Positions 51,010 to 60,776 are shown, numbered from the stretch's first letter. The stretch is 64,000 nucleotides of DNA from CAYLJJ01 sp964384025 (GCA_964384025.1 CAYLJJ010000001.1:124001-188000), one strand, 5' to 3'. Numbers and translations are program-made. The notes: generated by a model from the sequence alone, not told the origin.

Positions 51010-53847
51010 ATGGGATTTTATGCACGCTGCTTATCGCTCTTCCTGCTCATCGTGGGATGCACGCTCAATAGAAGAGAGGTCGATCGGGATCTCGACTTTG
51101 GTATTGAGGTAGTTGAAGGGGAGGATGGCGGCCAAAGGCAGCCAGAGGTGGCTCAGAGCCTGCTCATCTATACAGCCCATCGGGGCGTCTCAACGCCTTG
51201 GTTCACTCCCTTGGGTCCTGATGGCCCCAGAGAGCCTATCCAGCTTGCTCCCAGGAGCGGAGGTGGATATGGCCTGGGAGAGGGAGAGATCGCCTATCCA
51301 GAGTTGACGCCAGATGGTCGATATGTCGTCGTCGGGTTCTATCCACTGAACACTCCAAGCTCCTGGATCACCTCGAAGGCGATCCTCTTCGCGCTGCCCA
51401 CCGAGGGCTCAGGGGAGCCGATTCTCCTGGCTCGCACCCAGGAGCTTAGATCCTCAGAGCGCGCCTATAGCGGCGGATGGATGGCCTATGTAGATGGAGG
51501 AGATAAGCTCTTTGTCACCCAACTTGATGGCTCTACCGCTGAGATGCCCCTCCTCATCGCCCAGGTAGATGAGGATCGAGATATTGAGAAGCCCAAGTGG
51601 TTGCCTGGAGAGCGTCGTGTGGCGTTCCATGTGCGCTCGAGGGTAAACAGCGCCACTCAGCTCTTCACCGCAGCAGCGGATGGCTCTCAAATAAACGCTC
51701 CTACACAGATCGAGGGGGTGAGGTTCCTCGCTGAGGTGCTCTCTACAGGTACGCTGGTGGCGCTGAACCAAGCAGACCAGCTTGTGGCGATCTTGCCAGG
51801 CTCCAACGGTCCAGGTGTTCCGCTGACGCCAGAGGGGCCGATCGGGGGCTATGTGGGGGCCAGCGTCGATGGCTCGACGGTGGTGGCGACGCTCCGCGAG
51901 ACTTGGCGAGAGGAGCGCCGTCTGGTCTCAGTGTCAGTGGATGGGAGCCTTGTAGAAAGCCCAAGGCTGCTGATCGAGGCAGCACACCTGAACGCCATTA
52001 TCTCTCGAGATGGTCAAGCGGTGGCTTGGACCCATCAGGGCTCAGATCAACGCTGGGCTGTCTCTGTCGCGAGGGTTGAGGGGCCCGGTGGCCCTGAGGC
52101 ACGGGTCTCGGAGTGGAGCAGAGAGAGGCTCCACGTTACGGCGTTTGACCAGGAGGCAAACGCCCTGGTTGGATCTCGAGTTGACGGCTCAGTGCTTCGT
52201 TTTCCAGCCGATACTGGGGCGGAGCCTAGAACGCCTGAGGTGCTGGCCCAGATCGATGAGCTGGTGAATCACAGCATACCGTGGCCTACCCTGAGCCTGG
52301 ATGGACAGTATCTACTGTATGCTGCCCACACTCCCGCAGGATTTCGAACCTGGACGCAGCCTCTGACGGGCGGAGAGCCAAAAGAGATGGAGGGTCCGTG
52401 GTATATGGACAGCTTGACACCCTATGGTGTGATTCATCAGGAGTATGTGTCAGAAGCGGCTGGGTTTGTTGTCAGCCTTGAGGGAGATTCCTCACCCGTT
52501 CAGTTGACAGCTTGGCATCAAAGTCCGCTCATCAACCCACGACTGCTTGAAGATCCAGAGGGGAGGCCAATGCTGGCGTATGCTTCTCTCTTACCCCAGC
52601 CAGGCTGGTACACCGCACAGGTCTCTCTCGAAGGCCAGGGCAGCGAACATCTGGTGATGCCTTTGGAGCCGCCCGCAGATCACTGGGAGCCTGAGCCGCC
52701 GCTCTTTGCAGCTGGTCGCTTTGTTCGGTTGCGGGATAGACAAATTGAGTCCTTCTCTTTGGATGGCAGCCAAGCAGATCAACCGCTCATCTTGGGGAGG
52801 GATGCCAGCAGCTTGATCGTTGATCCCGATCATGCTCGTGCGATCTTTGTTGTAGAGGGTGTTGGGGTCGTTTCAATATCAGTGGAGGGAGGGGAGAGGA
52901 GCCTCCTCTTTGCTACAAGCGGGGCTGTTCTAGCTCTCTTCGTTCTCCCAGGCGGCGATCGTGTGGTCGTCGTCGTTAACGAAGAGGGAGAGCAGCGAAT
53001 GTATGCTGTGGGTGAGGAGAGGGCCCCACAGCTCATCGCCTCAGAGCTGCCCGGTTGGTTCCTCGGGGCCGCGCCCACCGCGACCGGCGAATATCTGCTC
53101 GCTCTTTACTCGATTGAGGCGACGGCGGTCCCTCACCCGGATCTTTTACTCCTCTCCGATGCTCGCCCTGGACCAGACAACCTGAGCCCTGGTCAACCTT
53201 TAGCGCCTCCTCGATACCTGCCTCTGGGGCTCTCAGCTTGGTTTGACCTTGGAGCTTCGCATCACCCTGCGTTGGGCCCCTATCCATCAACCCCAGATGG
53301 TCGATATGTGTTACTGCTTGGTCCTGAGGGCCTCTATCGTGCTCGGAGCGATGGATCTGAGGCCACTCAGCCCACTTGGCTTGGACCTGCCACTGAGGTG
53401 ATTGGGGAGGTCTATTCACCCGACGAAACACAGGTTTTGCTGACCTTTGAGCAGAAGCTCGTGATCCAGGATCTGGTTGAACCCCTCCCCATGCAGACGC
53501 TCACGACGCCAGTCGAGGGGATGATCTCCGATGGAGTTTGGAGCGCTGATGGACAGCGGATCCTGTTTCGAGTCCAGGAGCCTATCTCTCAGAGCGGTGG
53601 CGCGCTCTATATCGTGGATATAGATGCTCAAGAGGTCAGCCCAAAGCGGCTGAGCGAAGAAACCTTCCCTGTAACGAGGCTCTTTGGCTTAATCCCTGGC
53701 GGCGATCGGGCGCTGGTAGAGAGCATCGCGGGAGGAGATCACAGCCTCTACGCTGTGGAGAGCGTGGCTGAAGGGCTCCCCGTCGCGCTCACGCCGGTGG
53801 ATGATGCTGCTGAAACTTTTGTTGGTTTTATGGAGATCCTGCGGTGA
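51010..53847 (+). CDS. lipoprotein with WD40-like/TolB-type beta-propeller repeats
   Basis: 945 residues with a lipoprotein signal (LFLLIVGC). The mature protein repeats the TolB/PD40 blade pattern many times: PDGRYVVVGFY, ADGSQ, SVDGSTVVATL, SRDGQAVAWT, LDGQYLLYAA, PGGDRVVVVV, TPDGRYVLLL, SADGQRILFR. The number of blades suggests two or three propellers. Such proteins commonly bind peptides, sugars or other proteins in the periplasm or on the surface. The gene stands alone, with an 18-bp palindrome at its stop codon. No catalytic motif is seen. Confidence 0.82.
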   Translation: MGFYARCLSLFLLIVGCTLNRREVDRDLDFGIEVVEGEDGGQRQPEVAQSLLIYTAHRGVSTPWFTPLGPDGPREPIQLAPRSGGGYGLGEGEIAYPELTPDGRYVVVGFYPLNTPSSWITSKAILFALPTEGSGEPILLARTQELRSSERAYSGGWMAYVDGGDKLFVTQLDGSTAEMPLLIAQVDEDRDIEKPKWLPGERRVAFHVRSRVNSATQLFTAAADGSQINAPTQIEGVRFLAEVLSTGTLVALNQADQLVAILPGSNGPGVPLTPEGPIGGYVGASVDGSTVVATLRETWREERRLVSVSVDGSLVESPRLLIEAAHLNAIISRDGQAVAWTHQGSDQRWAVSVARVEGPGGPEARVSEWSRERLHVTAFDQEANALVGSRVDGSVLRFPADTGAEPRTPEVLAQIDELVNHSIPWPTLSLDGQYLLYAAHTPAGFRTWTQPLTGGEPKEMEGPWYMDSLTPYGVIHQEYVSEAAGFVVSLEGDSSPVQLTAWHQSPLINPRLLEDPEGRPMLAYASLLPQPGWYTAQVSLEGQGSEHLVMPLEPPADHWEPEPPLFAAGRFVRLRDRQIESFSLDGSQADQPLILGRDASSLIVDPDHARAIFVVEGVGVVSISVEGGERSLLFATSGAVLALFVLPGGDRVVVVVNEEGEQRMYAVGEERAPQLIASELPGWFLGAAPTATGEYLLALYSIEATAVPHPDLLLLSDARPGPDNLSPGQPLAPPRYLPLGLSAWFDLGASHHPALGPYPSTPDGRYVLLLGPEGLYRARSDGSEATQPTWLGPATEVIGEVYSPDETQVLLTFEQKLVIQDLVEPLPMQTLTTPVEGMISDGVWSADGQRILFRVQEPISQSGGALYIVDIDAQEVSPKRLSEETFPVTRLFGLIPGGDRALVESIAGGDHSLYAVESVAEGLPVALTPVDDAAETFVGFMEILR

Positions 53848-53863
53848 TCGCTCTAGAGCGATC
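53846..53863. repeat. perfect 18-bp palindrome
   Basis: GATCGCTCTAGAGCGATC overlaps the stop codon of the propeller lipoprotein gene. It can form a strong hairpin in RNA but has no T-run, so it may be a terminator-like structure, an mRNA stabiliser or a protein site. Confidence 0.7.
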
Positions 53864-53941
53864 AAGCCCAAGATCCTCTAGATGGCAAACTCTCACGGGC
53901 GAGTCGCGATATCCTTTGGCGCTTGGAGATGAGCGTATCTC

Positions 53942-56875
53942 TTACCTCAACTCCAAGCGGTGATAGCCCGCCTCCAGAGAGAGCAGCTCTCCGTTTGGGG
54001 TCATCACCTCCAAGCCCTCCGCTTCAGGGGCCTCGATGCGCAGATCTCCATCTGGCTCTAGGATCACCGAGACTCGCCCTCCAAAGCTGGGAGCGTTCTC
54101 CAAGCGGAGGCCCTGCTCCCACCATCCAGGGAGGATGCCTCCCAAGATGCGCAGGCGCCCACTCAAGCGACCCTGCTTATCAGGCAGCTCACAGATGATG
54201 GCGTTACGGATCAGCTGAAGAGCCATCCCCAGACCACCCACGCAGGGCTCACTGCGGCTCAAGCGACGTCCTGGACGGTGCCCCTCCAGGACTCGAGGAG
54301 CTTGGCGCTGGATTGGTCCCACTTCGCGGAAAGTACAACTCTTTCGGTCCATTCCATGACTGATCAGACCCAGAAGCCCAGTCCAGAAGATCTCTCGACG
54401 GCCCGCGCGAAGAGCATTAAGCAGATAGCCCACCCCATAGAGGGGATCGATATCATCGCCCGAGCCCCAACCATTAAAGCGAGGCAGCGCGAAGTAGAGG
54501 CGCTGATTCTCTTCAACCCAAGCATCGATGAGGGCCGCGCGTGGGTCTCCTGGAGCGAAGAAGTCCACCGGATCAAGGAGCCCACAGGCCATGAGCTGAT
54601 AGTAATCTCCGGGATCATCTCCCCCGGTGTGTAGAGGTTGGTGGTCCTCCTGGCGTACCGCGTCAAAGGCGCTTAGGATCGCTTCACGATAGCTCTCCGC
54701 CGCGCGCCCCCAATCGGGACGATTGAGGAGCAGGGCCAGCTCTCTTAGACCGACTTGGTTGATGGCGTTGACGTAGATGCTCTGAGTGGAGAAGTCTAGA
54801 TCTCCCCCATAACGAAAAGGGGGCAGGAGACCTGGGAAAATCCGCCAGCCCCCCTCTTCTAGCGCTCCCGTGGCCCCCTCGGTCTTGCTCCGCTCCTCCT
54901 GAAGCCACTCCCCCAAACCCTCCAGGCGTTGACGCTCTTTTGATTCTAAAACCTCAGGACCCTGACCCGCGAGCCGAAGGAGGCGTTGAAGCTGCCAAGG
55001 GCTGAGGCCATTTCTAAGATCATGGAGGGGGTGACTCTTGGAGAGATGACTCTCCTGGAGGTAGCTGCTGCGGAAGGTTCGGAGGGCCAAATCACAGTGC
55101 CCCCACTGCGCCAGCCCAGCGAAGAGGAAGTCCTCCTCCAAGCCAAAGATATCGTCGTTATAGACCGAGGGGAAGAGGCCATAACAGACTCGATCCCCCT
55201 CCTGAACAAAGAGAGCGGCCTGGGCCAGTAAGCGACGCATGAGGTTGTGCCAAGGCTCAGGAAGCGCAAAGGCCGCGCCGACCCCCAACACGCCATCAGT
55301 GTGCGCTAAGAGCCGCTGTCGAGCGCTCTTCCAATCTGGGAGCACCTCAAGGAGCTGCTCCGATCCCTCTGGGCTTAGAGGCAGGATCATCTGAAGGTTA
55401 AGCCGCTCTTTGGGCTTGAGCTGAAGGCTCCGGCTCAGGCGCAGCTCAGGCGCTGTCTGCTCCTGCCTCCAGTCTCCCTCCAGGCGAGCGCAGAATCCCT
55501 CCTTCTCCCAGAGCAGGGTCCAGCCTCCCTCGCGAAACAGCTCCGGCTCAAAGGGAAGCGGAGAGAGATCATCTCTAAGCGCCCAGCCGAGCTGAAGGCG
55601 GCCCTCTTGGGTGCTCTCGCTCAGGTTGTCTAACTCGCTCCAGATGGAGAGGCAGGGCTTTGGTTCAGGATCGACCAAGAGCCGCTGTCTCCAACGCAGC
55701 CCCCCAAACTCCAAGCTGCGTTCAAGCGCAGGGCAGTCAACCTCAGATTGTCGCCTCCAACCCTCCCTTTCGCCCAGACGTTGCCCTTTCCAGGCAAAGG
55801 CCAGTTGTAGGCTACGGGAGTGCAGGCCATTTCGCTGGATAGAGAGATCGCCTCCGGGCAAGAGGCCCACCCGAGGATCACTCCCAGGGACCCCCAAGCT
55901 CAGGGCGTAGCGCAGAGGCTGGGTGTAGCGCTGCGCGCTTTGAAGATCAAAGCGTCCCAGCTCCTGAAAGCTTAGACCATCGTCCATAAAGGGGGGGCGC
56001 TCCTCTCGATCACGGCTTTGAGGAATCGAGATGCCCCCCTCTGGAGCTTGGAGCAGGACTCCTCGAAGAGAGAGAGAGTAGGGGCGCCAATCGGGACCCT
56101 CTAAACGCAGTTTCCCCTGTACAGGTTGAGGGAAGCGCCAACCCAAGCGGGTTACTCCTGCGCTGATCCCCGCTTCAGCAACCTCCATATATGCTTCAGC
56201 CTCTAGAGGAAGCCCCTCTAGACTCAGCAGCCCTCGACGCGAGGCCCAGGCTTGGAGCCAAGCTTCACTGCCCGCCGCCCCCAGACGCTCCAACTCTAAC
56301 TGGAGCCCCTCGCAGGGCTGACAAAGTTGAAAATAGAGGGCCTCTGAGTCGCTGGCATCCACCCGTGTCCAGGGAGAGCCATCGAAGAGGAGCGGCATCA
56401 GCAGCTCCTCCTCTTTGCCATTTCGTTCCAAGCTAAAGCGACAGGGACTGGGATCGGGACCCTCAATGGCAAGCCAGCGGATCCGTAGACGATCTGGATC
56501 CTTGGGACCACCACCGCCAGCTGCTTGCTCAATCAAGATTCCCTGCGCCGAGCAGCGTTCCAGCCTGATCCTCAGCTCAGGGCCCTCCTCCGCCGCTCCC
56601 CAACCCCAGATAGGGCGCCAGCCTGAGGACTCCATCGCCCAGATCCGCAGGCGCTGAGGCTCAAATCCAGGGGTCCAGCCCAAACGTAGACCTTCAAGCG
56701 GGAAAGGTGTCTCCCAACGAACCCCTGCGCGGTGTCGCAGCTTGGGATCAGAGAGGGAGCGGTAGTCGACATGGGACAGCTCAAAGTGAGGTTGGGTAGC
56801 GCTGTAGAGGGCTCCAGGGAAACCCTTGGGATCAAAGCTGCTCGCCCAGATTGTGGGTTTATAGGGCCAGGGCAT
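53942..56875 (-). CDS. large glycosidase-like protein, probable (alpha/alpha)6 fold
   Basis: 977 residues, no signal peptide visible. The N-terminal half is beta-rich, and the C-terminal half has helical hairpins of a six-hairpin glycosidase: PEPWHNLMRRLLAQAALFVQ, YNDDIFGLEEDFLFAGLAQWGH, DQ/NRPDWGRAAESYREAIL, RFNGWGSGDDIDPLYGVGYLLNALRAGRREIF (given in parts below 20) and ILGGILPGWWEQGL. Acidic residues in NDDIFGLEED could serve catalysis. I cannot name the family; alpha-rhamnosidase- or trehalase-like enzymes are the closest in style. It overlaps the symporter gene by 17 bases and is downstream of it, so uptake and hydrolysis of a sugar may be coupled. Confidence 0.72.
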   Translation of the reverse strand: MPWPYKPTIWASSFDPKGFPGALYSATQPHFELSHVDYRSLSDPKLRHRAGVRWETPFPLEGLRLGWTPGFEPQRLRIWAMESSGWRPIWGWGAAEEGPELRIRLERCSAQGILIEQAAGGGGPKDPDRLRIRWLAIEGPDPSPCRFSLERNGKEEELLMPLLFDGSPWTRVDASDSEALYFQLCQPCEGLQLELERLGAAGSEAWLQAWASRRGLLSLEGLPLEAEAYMEVAEAGISAGVTRLGWRFPQPVQGKLRLEGPDWRPYSLSLRGVLLQAPEGGISIPQSRDREERPPFMDDGLSFQELGRFDLQSAQRYTQPLRYALSLGVPGSDPRVGLLPGGDLSIQRNGLHSRSLQLAFAWKGQRLGEREGWRRQSEVDCPALERSLEFGGLRWRQRLLVDPEPKPCLSIWSELDNLSESTQEGRLQLGWALRDDLSPLPFEPELFREGGWTLLWEKEGFCARLEGDWRQEQTAPELRLSRSLQLKPKERLNLQMILPLSPEGSEQLLEVLPDWKSARQRLLAHTDGVLGVGAAFALPEPWHNLMRRLLAQAALFVQEGDRVCYGLFPSVYNDDIFGLEEDFLFAGLAQWGHCDLALRTFRSSYLQESHLSKSHPLHDLRNGLSPWQLQRLLRLAGQGPEVLESKERQRLEGLGEWLQEERSKTEGATGALEEGGWRIFPGLLPPFRYGGDLDFSTQSIYVNAINQVGLRELALLLNRPDWGRAAESYREAILSAFDAVRQEDHQPLHTGGDDPGDYYQLMACGLLDPVDFFAPGDPRAALIDAWVEENQRLYFALPRFNGWGSGDDIDPLYGVGYLLNALRAGRREIFWTGLLGLISHGMDRKSCTFREVGPIQRQAPRVLEGHRPGRRLSRSEPCVGGLGMALQLIRNAIICELPDKQGRLSGRLRILGGILPGWWEQGLRLENAPSFGGRVSVILEPDGDLRIEAPEAEGLEVMTPNGELLSLEAGYHRLELR

Positions 56876-58637
56876 CTTTCTCCTCTCTCCTGGGCTTATC
56901 TGGGCTCATCTCGCTCCGGTTTCCTTTCAGAGTGAAGTGGAAGAAGGCGATCCCTCCCAGGAGGAACATTGTCCCTGCCAAAGCCAATAACTCCCAGCGA
57001 CGAGCGAGCCCCGCTGAGAGAGAGAGGATCGCCCCCTCACAGAAGATCAATCCAGCGGCGATCGCCGCCAAATCCAGCTTGAGCGCTGCGCGATCACGTT
57101 GGCGGAGGGCTTCAGGCAACCGCGCGCGGATCGGCCCCCAAAAACCTGGAGGTCGCACCCGCTCATAAAAATCTTGGAGGCGTTGTGGATCTTCAGGTCG
57201 GGTCAGAAGAGTCACGCTCAGGATCAGAACCCAGCCCAGGCCAAAGAGCAGAAAGAAAGCTTGCCAGTAGGGGCGCTCATTAAAGCCCATCACAAACCAA
57301 ACCAGATAGGCCAGGGGAACCCCCATTACATAGGCGAAGATCTCCGCCCAGATGTTGATCCGCCACCAGATCCAGCGCAGCAGCGCCAACGGGAGGATAA
57401 AGAGGCCAATCACCGAGTTCATAAAGTTCAGCCAATCGGCGTCGATGGTCCCCACCAGGACACGGGCCCAGAGATAGGCAAAACCCATCACCGCCACGGT
57501 GGCGAGGCGCAGAAAGATCAACTGCTCCCGAGGCTTCGCCTGAGGGCGAATATGCCGCTTGTAGAGATCATTAAAGAGCCCTGCGGTCATAAAGTTGAGG
57601 AAGGTGTCGATGGTTGACATATAGCCTGCCACCACGCCCACCAGGATCAGCCCCAAGAGCCCAGGCCCCGCGAAGCGCTTGACGGTCTCGGTCCAGAGAT
57701 CTACAGCAGGGGTCTCTTGAAAGAGCAGCATTCCACCCAGACCGATGAGCAGCAGGGGCGCGACCCTCAGCACCAGGGTCAGCAGGGCGTTAAACATCCG
57801 CCCAAAGGCGGCGTCGGCCTCGCTCCGCGCCGCCAGAGCGCGCTGTACCGCGCTGGATTGGGTGCCCGCGATAGCGAAGAAGCCCATCAGGATCAGGGCC
57901 ACCAGCGACATCGGTTCAACAGACCAGGCTTCACCAAAGAGCGGGCCTGAGGCAGGGGGATAGGGTTGAAGGAACTCTGGGCCTTTAAGAGCCTCAACTC
58001 CATCCAGCAGGGCTTCCAGGCCCCCACAAGCGCCGACGACCGCCGCCGCTAAGAGCACCCGCCCCAACATCAACAGCAGAAATTGCAAGACATCGCTGTA
58101 GGCTACCCCCAGGAGACCAGAGATCATGGTGTAGAGCACCGAGACCCCGCAGAAGACCGCTAAGACAGTATCTTGAGGCCAGTCTAAGAAGGGGGCCATG
58201 ATCTGAGCGAAACCTTGCAATACGTAGGCGAGGATCAGACAGGAGGTAAAGAGGGCACCATAGAGCGCAAAGAAGCCTCGAAAGCGCCCTGCAGCGAGGC
58301 CCCCGTAGCGCTCTTCAAAGAGTTGCCCTGGGCTTAAGAGGCGCAGACGACGCCAGTAGCGAGCCCAGATGACCCCGATGGGGAGCCCGATCACAGCGGC
58401 GATCCAGAAGAAGCGGTGGAGAGCGATAAAGGCGCCGGAGGAGATCACCAAGATCCAGAAAGCGTCCGCACCTGCTGCGCTGGCTACATCGGAGAAGCCG
58501 ATCACCCACCAAGGCAGGCGCCGCCCCGCCACCAAGTAGTCCTCAGCAGAGCGAAGAGCCCTACGAGAGAACCAGAGGCTGATGCCGATGACGAGCGCCA
58601 AATAAACCGCGATAACCAGCCAGTCGATCCCCTTCAT
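56859..58637 (-). CDS. sodium:solute symporter
   Basis: 592 residues with about 13-14 membrane helices, the SSS family size. Conserved segments: LVAGRRLPWWVIGFSDVASA, RYGGLAAGRFRGFFALYG, LYTMISGLLGVAYSDVLQF, FAIAGTQSSAVQRALAARS, VVAGYMSTIDTFLNFMTAG, each quoted within 20 residues. It takes up a solute with sodium across the inner membrane. It is the first gene of a unit with the glycosidase-like gene, so a sugar or glycoside substrate is plausible. It is divergent from the nitroreductase gene, with 93 bases between. Confidence 0.92.
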   Translation of the reverse strand: MKGIDWLVIAVYLALVIGISLWFSRRALRSAEDYLVAGRRLPWWVIGFSDVASAAGADAFWILVISSGAFIALHRFFWIAAVIGLPIGVIWARYWRRLRLLSPGQLFEERYGGLAAGRFRGFFALYGALFTSCLILAYVLQGFAQIMAPFLDWPQDTVLAVFCGVSVLYTMISGLLGVAYSDVLQFLLLMLGRVLLAAAVVGACGGLEALLDGVEALKGPEFLQPYPPASGPLFGEAWSVEPMSLVALILMGFFAIAGTQSSAVQRALAARSEADAAFGRMFNALLTLVLRVAPLLLIGLGGMLLFQETPAVDLWTETVKRFAGPGLLGLILVGVVAGYMSTIDTFLNFMTAGLFNDLYKRHIRPQAKPREQLIFLRLATVAVMGFAYLWARVLVGTIDADWLNFMNSVIGLFILPLALLRWIWWRINIWAEIFAYVMGVPLAYLVWFVMGFNERPYWQAFFLLFGLGWVLILSVTLLTRPEDPQRLQDFYERVRPPGFWGPIRARLPEALRQRDRAALKLDLAAIAAGLIFCEGAILSLSAGLARRWELLALAGTMFLLGGIAFFHFTLKGNRSEMSPDKPRREEKDALAL

Positions 58638-58730
58638 AAAATCTCTTTATCAGGAAAAGTACAGCTGGACTCTCTTTTTCTCGGAGGGAGCCTGCGAGAC
58701 TCTAGGAACTCAAGAGTAGAAGGAGCCCTT

Positions 58731-59594
58731 ATGGAGTTTGCTCAGCCCATCTCAGATCTCATCCGAGCGCGCAGCTCGAAGAGGCGCTATCAGCGACGCG
58801 CCCTCTCTTTGACGCACCAGGAGCATCTTGAGGCGATCTTAGAGGGTGCTCCTCTGGGGCCTTTCGCTTCAGAGACTCGCTTTAAGCTGATGGCTGCTCG
58901 AGATGAGGATCTCAGCGCCCTGAAAGGTCTGGGGACTTACGGTTTCATCAAGAACCCCTCCGCCTTTATCGTCGGGGCGGTGAGGACAGGCCCCAAGGAT
59001 ATGGAGGACTTTGGCTATTGCATGGAGCGCCTTATCCTCCTGGCTACAGAGATGGGGCTGGGAAGTTGCTGGTTGGGGGGCAGCTTTAAGCGCAGCGCCT
59101 TTACTCAGGTGATCCAGGCCAGCTCCTCCGAGGAGGTCCCAGCGGTAGTCTCTATTGGTTACCCCACTGACAAGCGCGGCACTTTTGACAAGATCGTTCG
59201 TTGGAGCGCGGGCTCTCATAAGCGCAAACCCTGGGAGCAGCTCTTCTTCTCTTTGGAGTCTGGACAGCCTCTTCAAGCTGAGGAGTTGAGGAGTAAGGCG
59301 GAGCCCCTAGAGGCGGTCAGGCTGGCTCCCTCAGCCTCCAACAAGCAGCCCTGGCGGATCTTTCAAGATCAGGAGGAAACGCTGCATTTCTACCTCAGTC
59401 GAACTCCGGGGTATGGCCGCGATATGAAGTGGATCAAGCTCTCCGATCTTCAGCGCGTCGATATGGGGATCGCGCTCTGTCACTTTGAGTTGAGCTTTCG
59501 AGCGGAGGGAGGAGCAGGAGCTTGGAGTTTAACTCCTCCTGAGAGTGAGCCTGAAAGGTTTGAGTATATCGCCAGTTGGATTCCTCATGCATAG
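58731..59594 (+). CDS. nitroreductase-family protein
   Basis: About 287 residues. Features of the FMN-dependent nitroreductase family, more exactly of the duplicated TM-nitroreductase subfamily: RSSKRRYQRRALSLTHQE at the N-terminus, the LATEMGLGSCWLGG segment in the middle and the APSASNKQPWRIF motif with FMN-contacting Ser/Asn/Gln near residue 205. It probably reduces a nitro- or quinone-like compound; the substrate is unknown. The frame extends far upstream (58416), but ATG 58731 has AAGGAG seven bases before it and begins the family homology. Confidence 0.87.
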   Translation: MEFAQPISDLIRARSSKRRYQRRALSLTHQEHLEAILEGAPLGPFASETRFKLMAARDEDLSALKGLGTYGFIKNPSAFIVGAVRTGPKDMEDFGYCMERLILLATEMGLGSCWLGGSFKRSAFTQVIQASSSEEVPAVVSIGYPTDKRGTFDKIVRWSAGSHKRKPWEQLFFSLESGQPLQAEELRSKAEPLEAVRLAPSASNKQPWRIFQDQEETLHFYLSRTPGYGRDMKWIKLSDLQRVDMGIALCHFELSFRAEGGAGAWSLTPPESEPERFEYIASWIPHA

Positions 59595-59804
59595 CTCTAA
59601 AGCCCAGCGAACAAAAGAAGCCATGGAGCATCTCTATAGCCTCCTCTCTGCACAAGGCACGAGACTGTGTCGCTCATTGAACCGCCCGGATGTTCTGTCC
59701 AAGAACTGGACGCCTTGAACAGGTCCTTGAAAAAAACAACTGTAAATTCAGGTGCTTATTTTTGGAATACTCCTTGATTTATATCTCGCTGGGAGGTTCA
59801 AATA

Positions 59805-60467
59805 ATGCACACTCTTGCTCAACTCAGCCCCAAACAGCGTCCCCGAGAGCGGATGATCAGCAAAGGGCCTCATGCCCTGGAGTCTGTAGAACTGTTGGCG
59901 CTCATCTTAGGGACCGGTCGAGGCGCAAATGAAGACGCCCTGCTCCTGGCTCATCGAATATTGCAGACTCTGGGAAGCTTGGAGGAGCTGGCCCGCGCCT
60001 CGATCAAGGAGTTGGTCAAGATCGCGGGCATCGGGCCAGTCAAGGCGGCTCGAATACGCGCCGCCTTTGAGCTCTGTTTGAGATCGGGTGTCGCTGAAGC
60101 CCCTGAAACTTCAGAGCCCGCACCTGGCCCCTTGGATCTGCTGATGGAGCGGCTCAGCGGTCAAGTCCCCGTCGGGGAGCGAGTCTTGTTGGCCTGCCAA
60201 GGTGAGCAGGATCCCCTGACCTTAGCTCTGGGGGAGGTGCTGGGAGAGGAGAGCCGTATCGGAAGCTTCCTCGTGCGCCTGATCTCCGCAGGCGATGGGC
60301 CCTGGAGCTTGATCTCTCTGCGGCCAGGGGGGCCTCCTGAGCCCTCAGAACATGTCGCTACAGAACGTTTCCTTAACGCAGCAGCGCTCCTGGGTGTGCC
60401 TATCGAGCGGGTGTTGCTGATGAATGGTCGAGAGCACTGGATCCTGGGCACGGAGGCGGGGGAGTGA
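59805..60467 (+). CDS. radC: RadC-like protein with metal-binding residues of JAMM domain lost
   Basis: 220 residues, normal RadC length. The N-terminal half is typical: PRERMISKGPHALESVELLA, LILGTG and the helix-hairpin-helix LVKIAGIGPVKAARI. The C-terminal JAMM/MPN half keeps the outline (LLG ... ERVLLMNG-REHWIL) but the metal motif H-x-H-P-S-G ... PS-x-x-D of RadC reads SLRPGGPPEPSEHVA, so both His and the Asp are missing. It is therefore probably not a metallo-isopeptidase or nuclease. RadC's own function is poorly known. GGGAGG lies before the ATG. The next gene overlaps its stop codon (GTGA). Confidence 0.85.
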   Translation: MHTLAQLSPKQRPRERMISKGPHALESVELLALILGTGRGANEDALLLAHRILQTLGSLEELARASIKELVKIAGIGPVKAARIRAAFELCLRSGVAEAPETSEPAPGPLDLLMERLSGQVPVGERVLLACQGEQDPLTLALGEVLGEESRIGSFLVRLISAGDGPWSLISLRPGGPPEPSEHVATERFLNAAALLGVPIERVLLMNGREHWILGTEAGE

Positions 60468-60712
60468 GCCTCCACACTCCTTCGCTCTTGGGGCTCTTGC
60501 TTCTCTGGACCTGGAGCCTGGATCGCATCGAGCCCCCTTTCGCGGTGCTCTATGATGAGGAGGGTCGAGAGGCCCAGGTTCACCTTCAGCGGCTCCCAAA
60601 GGAAGTTCGCCCTGGAGATCTCCTCAAAACCCTGACAGGCCCCATCCTTCCAGGGCGTAAAGAGCGAGAAGCTGCTTTGCGAGCACGCTTGGAGGCGCTG
60701 CTGAGTCCCTGA
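60464..60712 (+). CDS. DUF3006-like small protein with signal anchor
   Basis: 82 residues. A hydrophobic N-terminus (LLGLLLLWTWSL) is followed by DRIEPPFAVLYDEEGREAQV, LPKEVRPGDLL and a final helix (REAALRARLEALL). The DR-x-E-x-x-x-AVL ... LP-x-x-x-x-x-GDLL pattern is that of DUF3006 proteins, here with an added export or anchor segment. GTG start overlapping the RadC-like stop, so translation is coupled. The function is unknown. Confidence 0.72.
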   Translation: MSLHTPSLLGLLLLWTWSLDRIEPPFAVLYDEEGREAQVHLQRLPKEVRPGDLLKTLTGPILPGRKEREAALRARLEALLSP

Positions 60713-60776
60713 GCGCCCACCTTGACAGCCTGGGCCCATCCTGCTGAACTCTGCGGCTCAAAGATCAGGGGGGAAG

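Noticed and set aside
59587..59718. 43-codon plus-strand frame overlapping the end of the nitroreductase gene
   Set aside because: Overlap of start and stop is suggestive, but there is no recognisable feature and the length is within chance.
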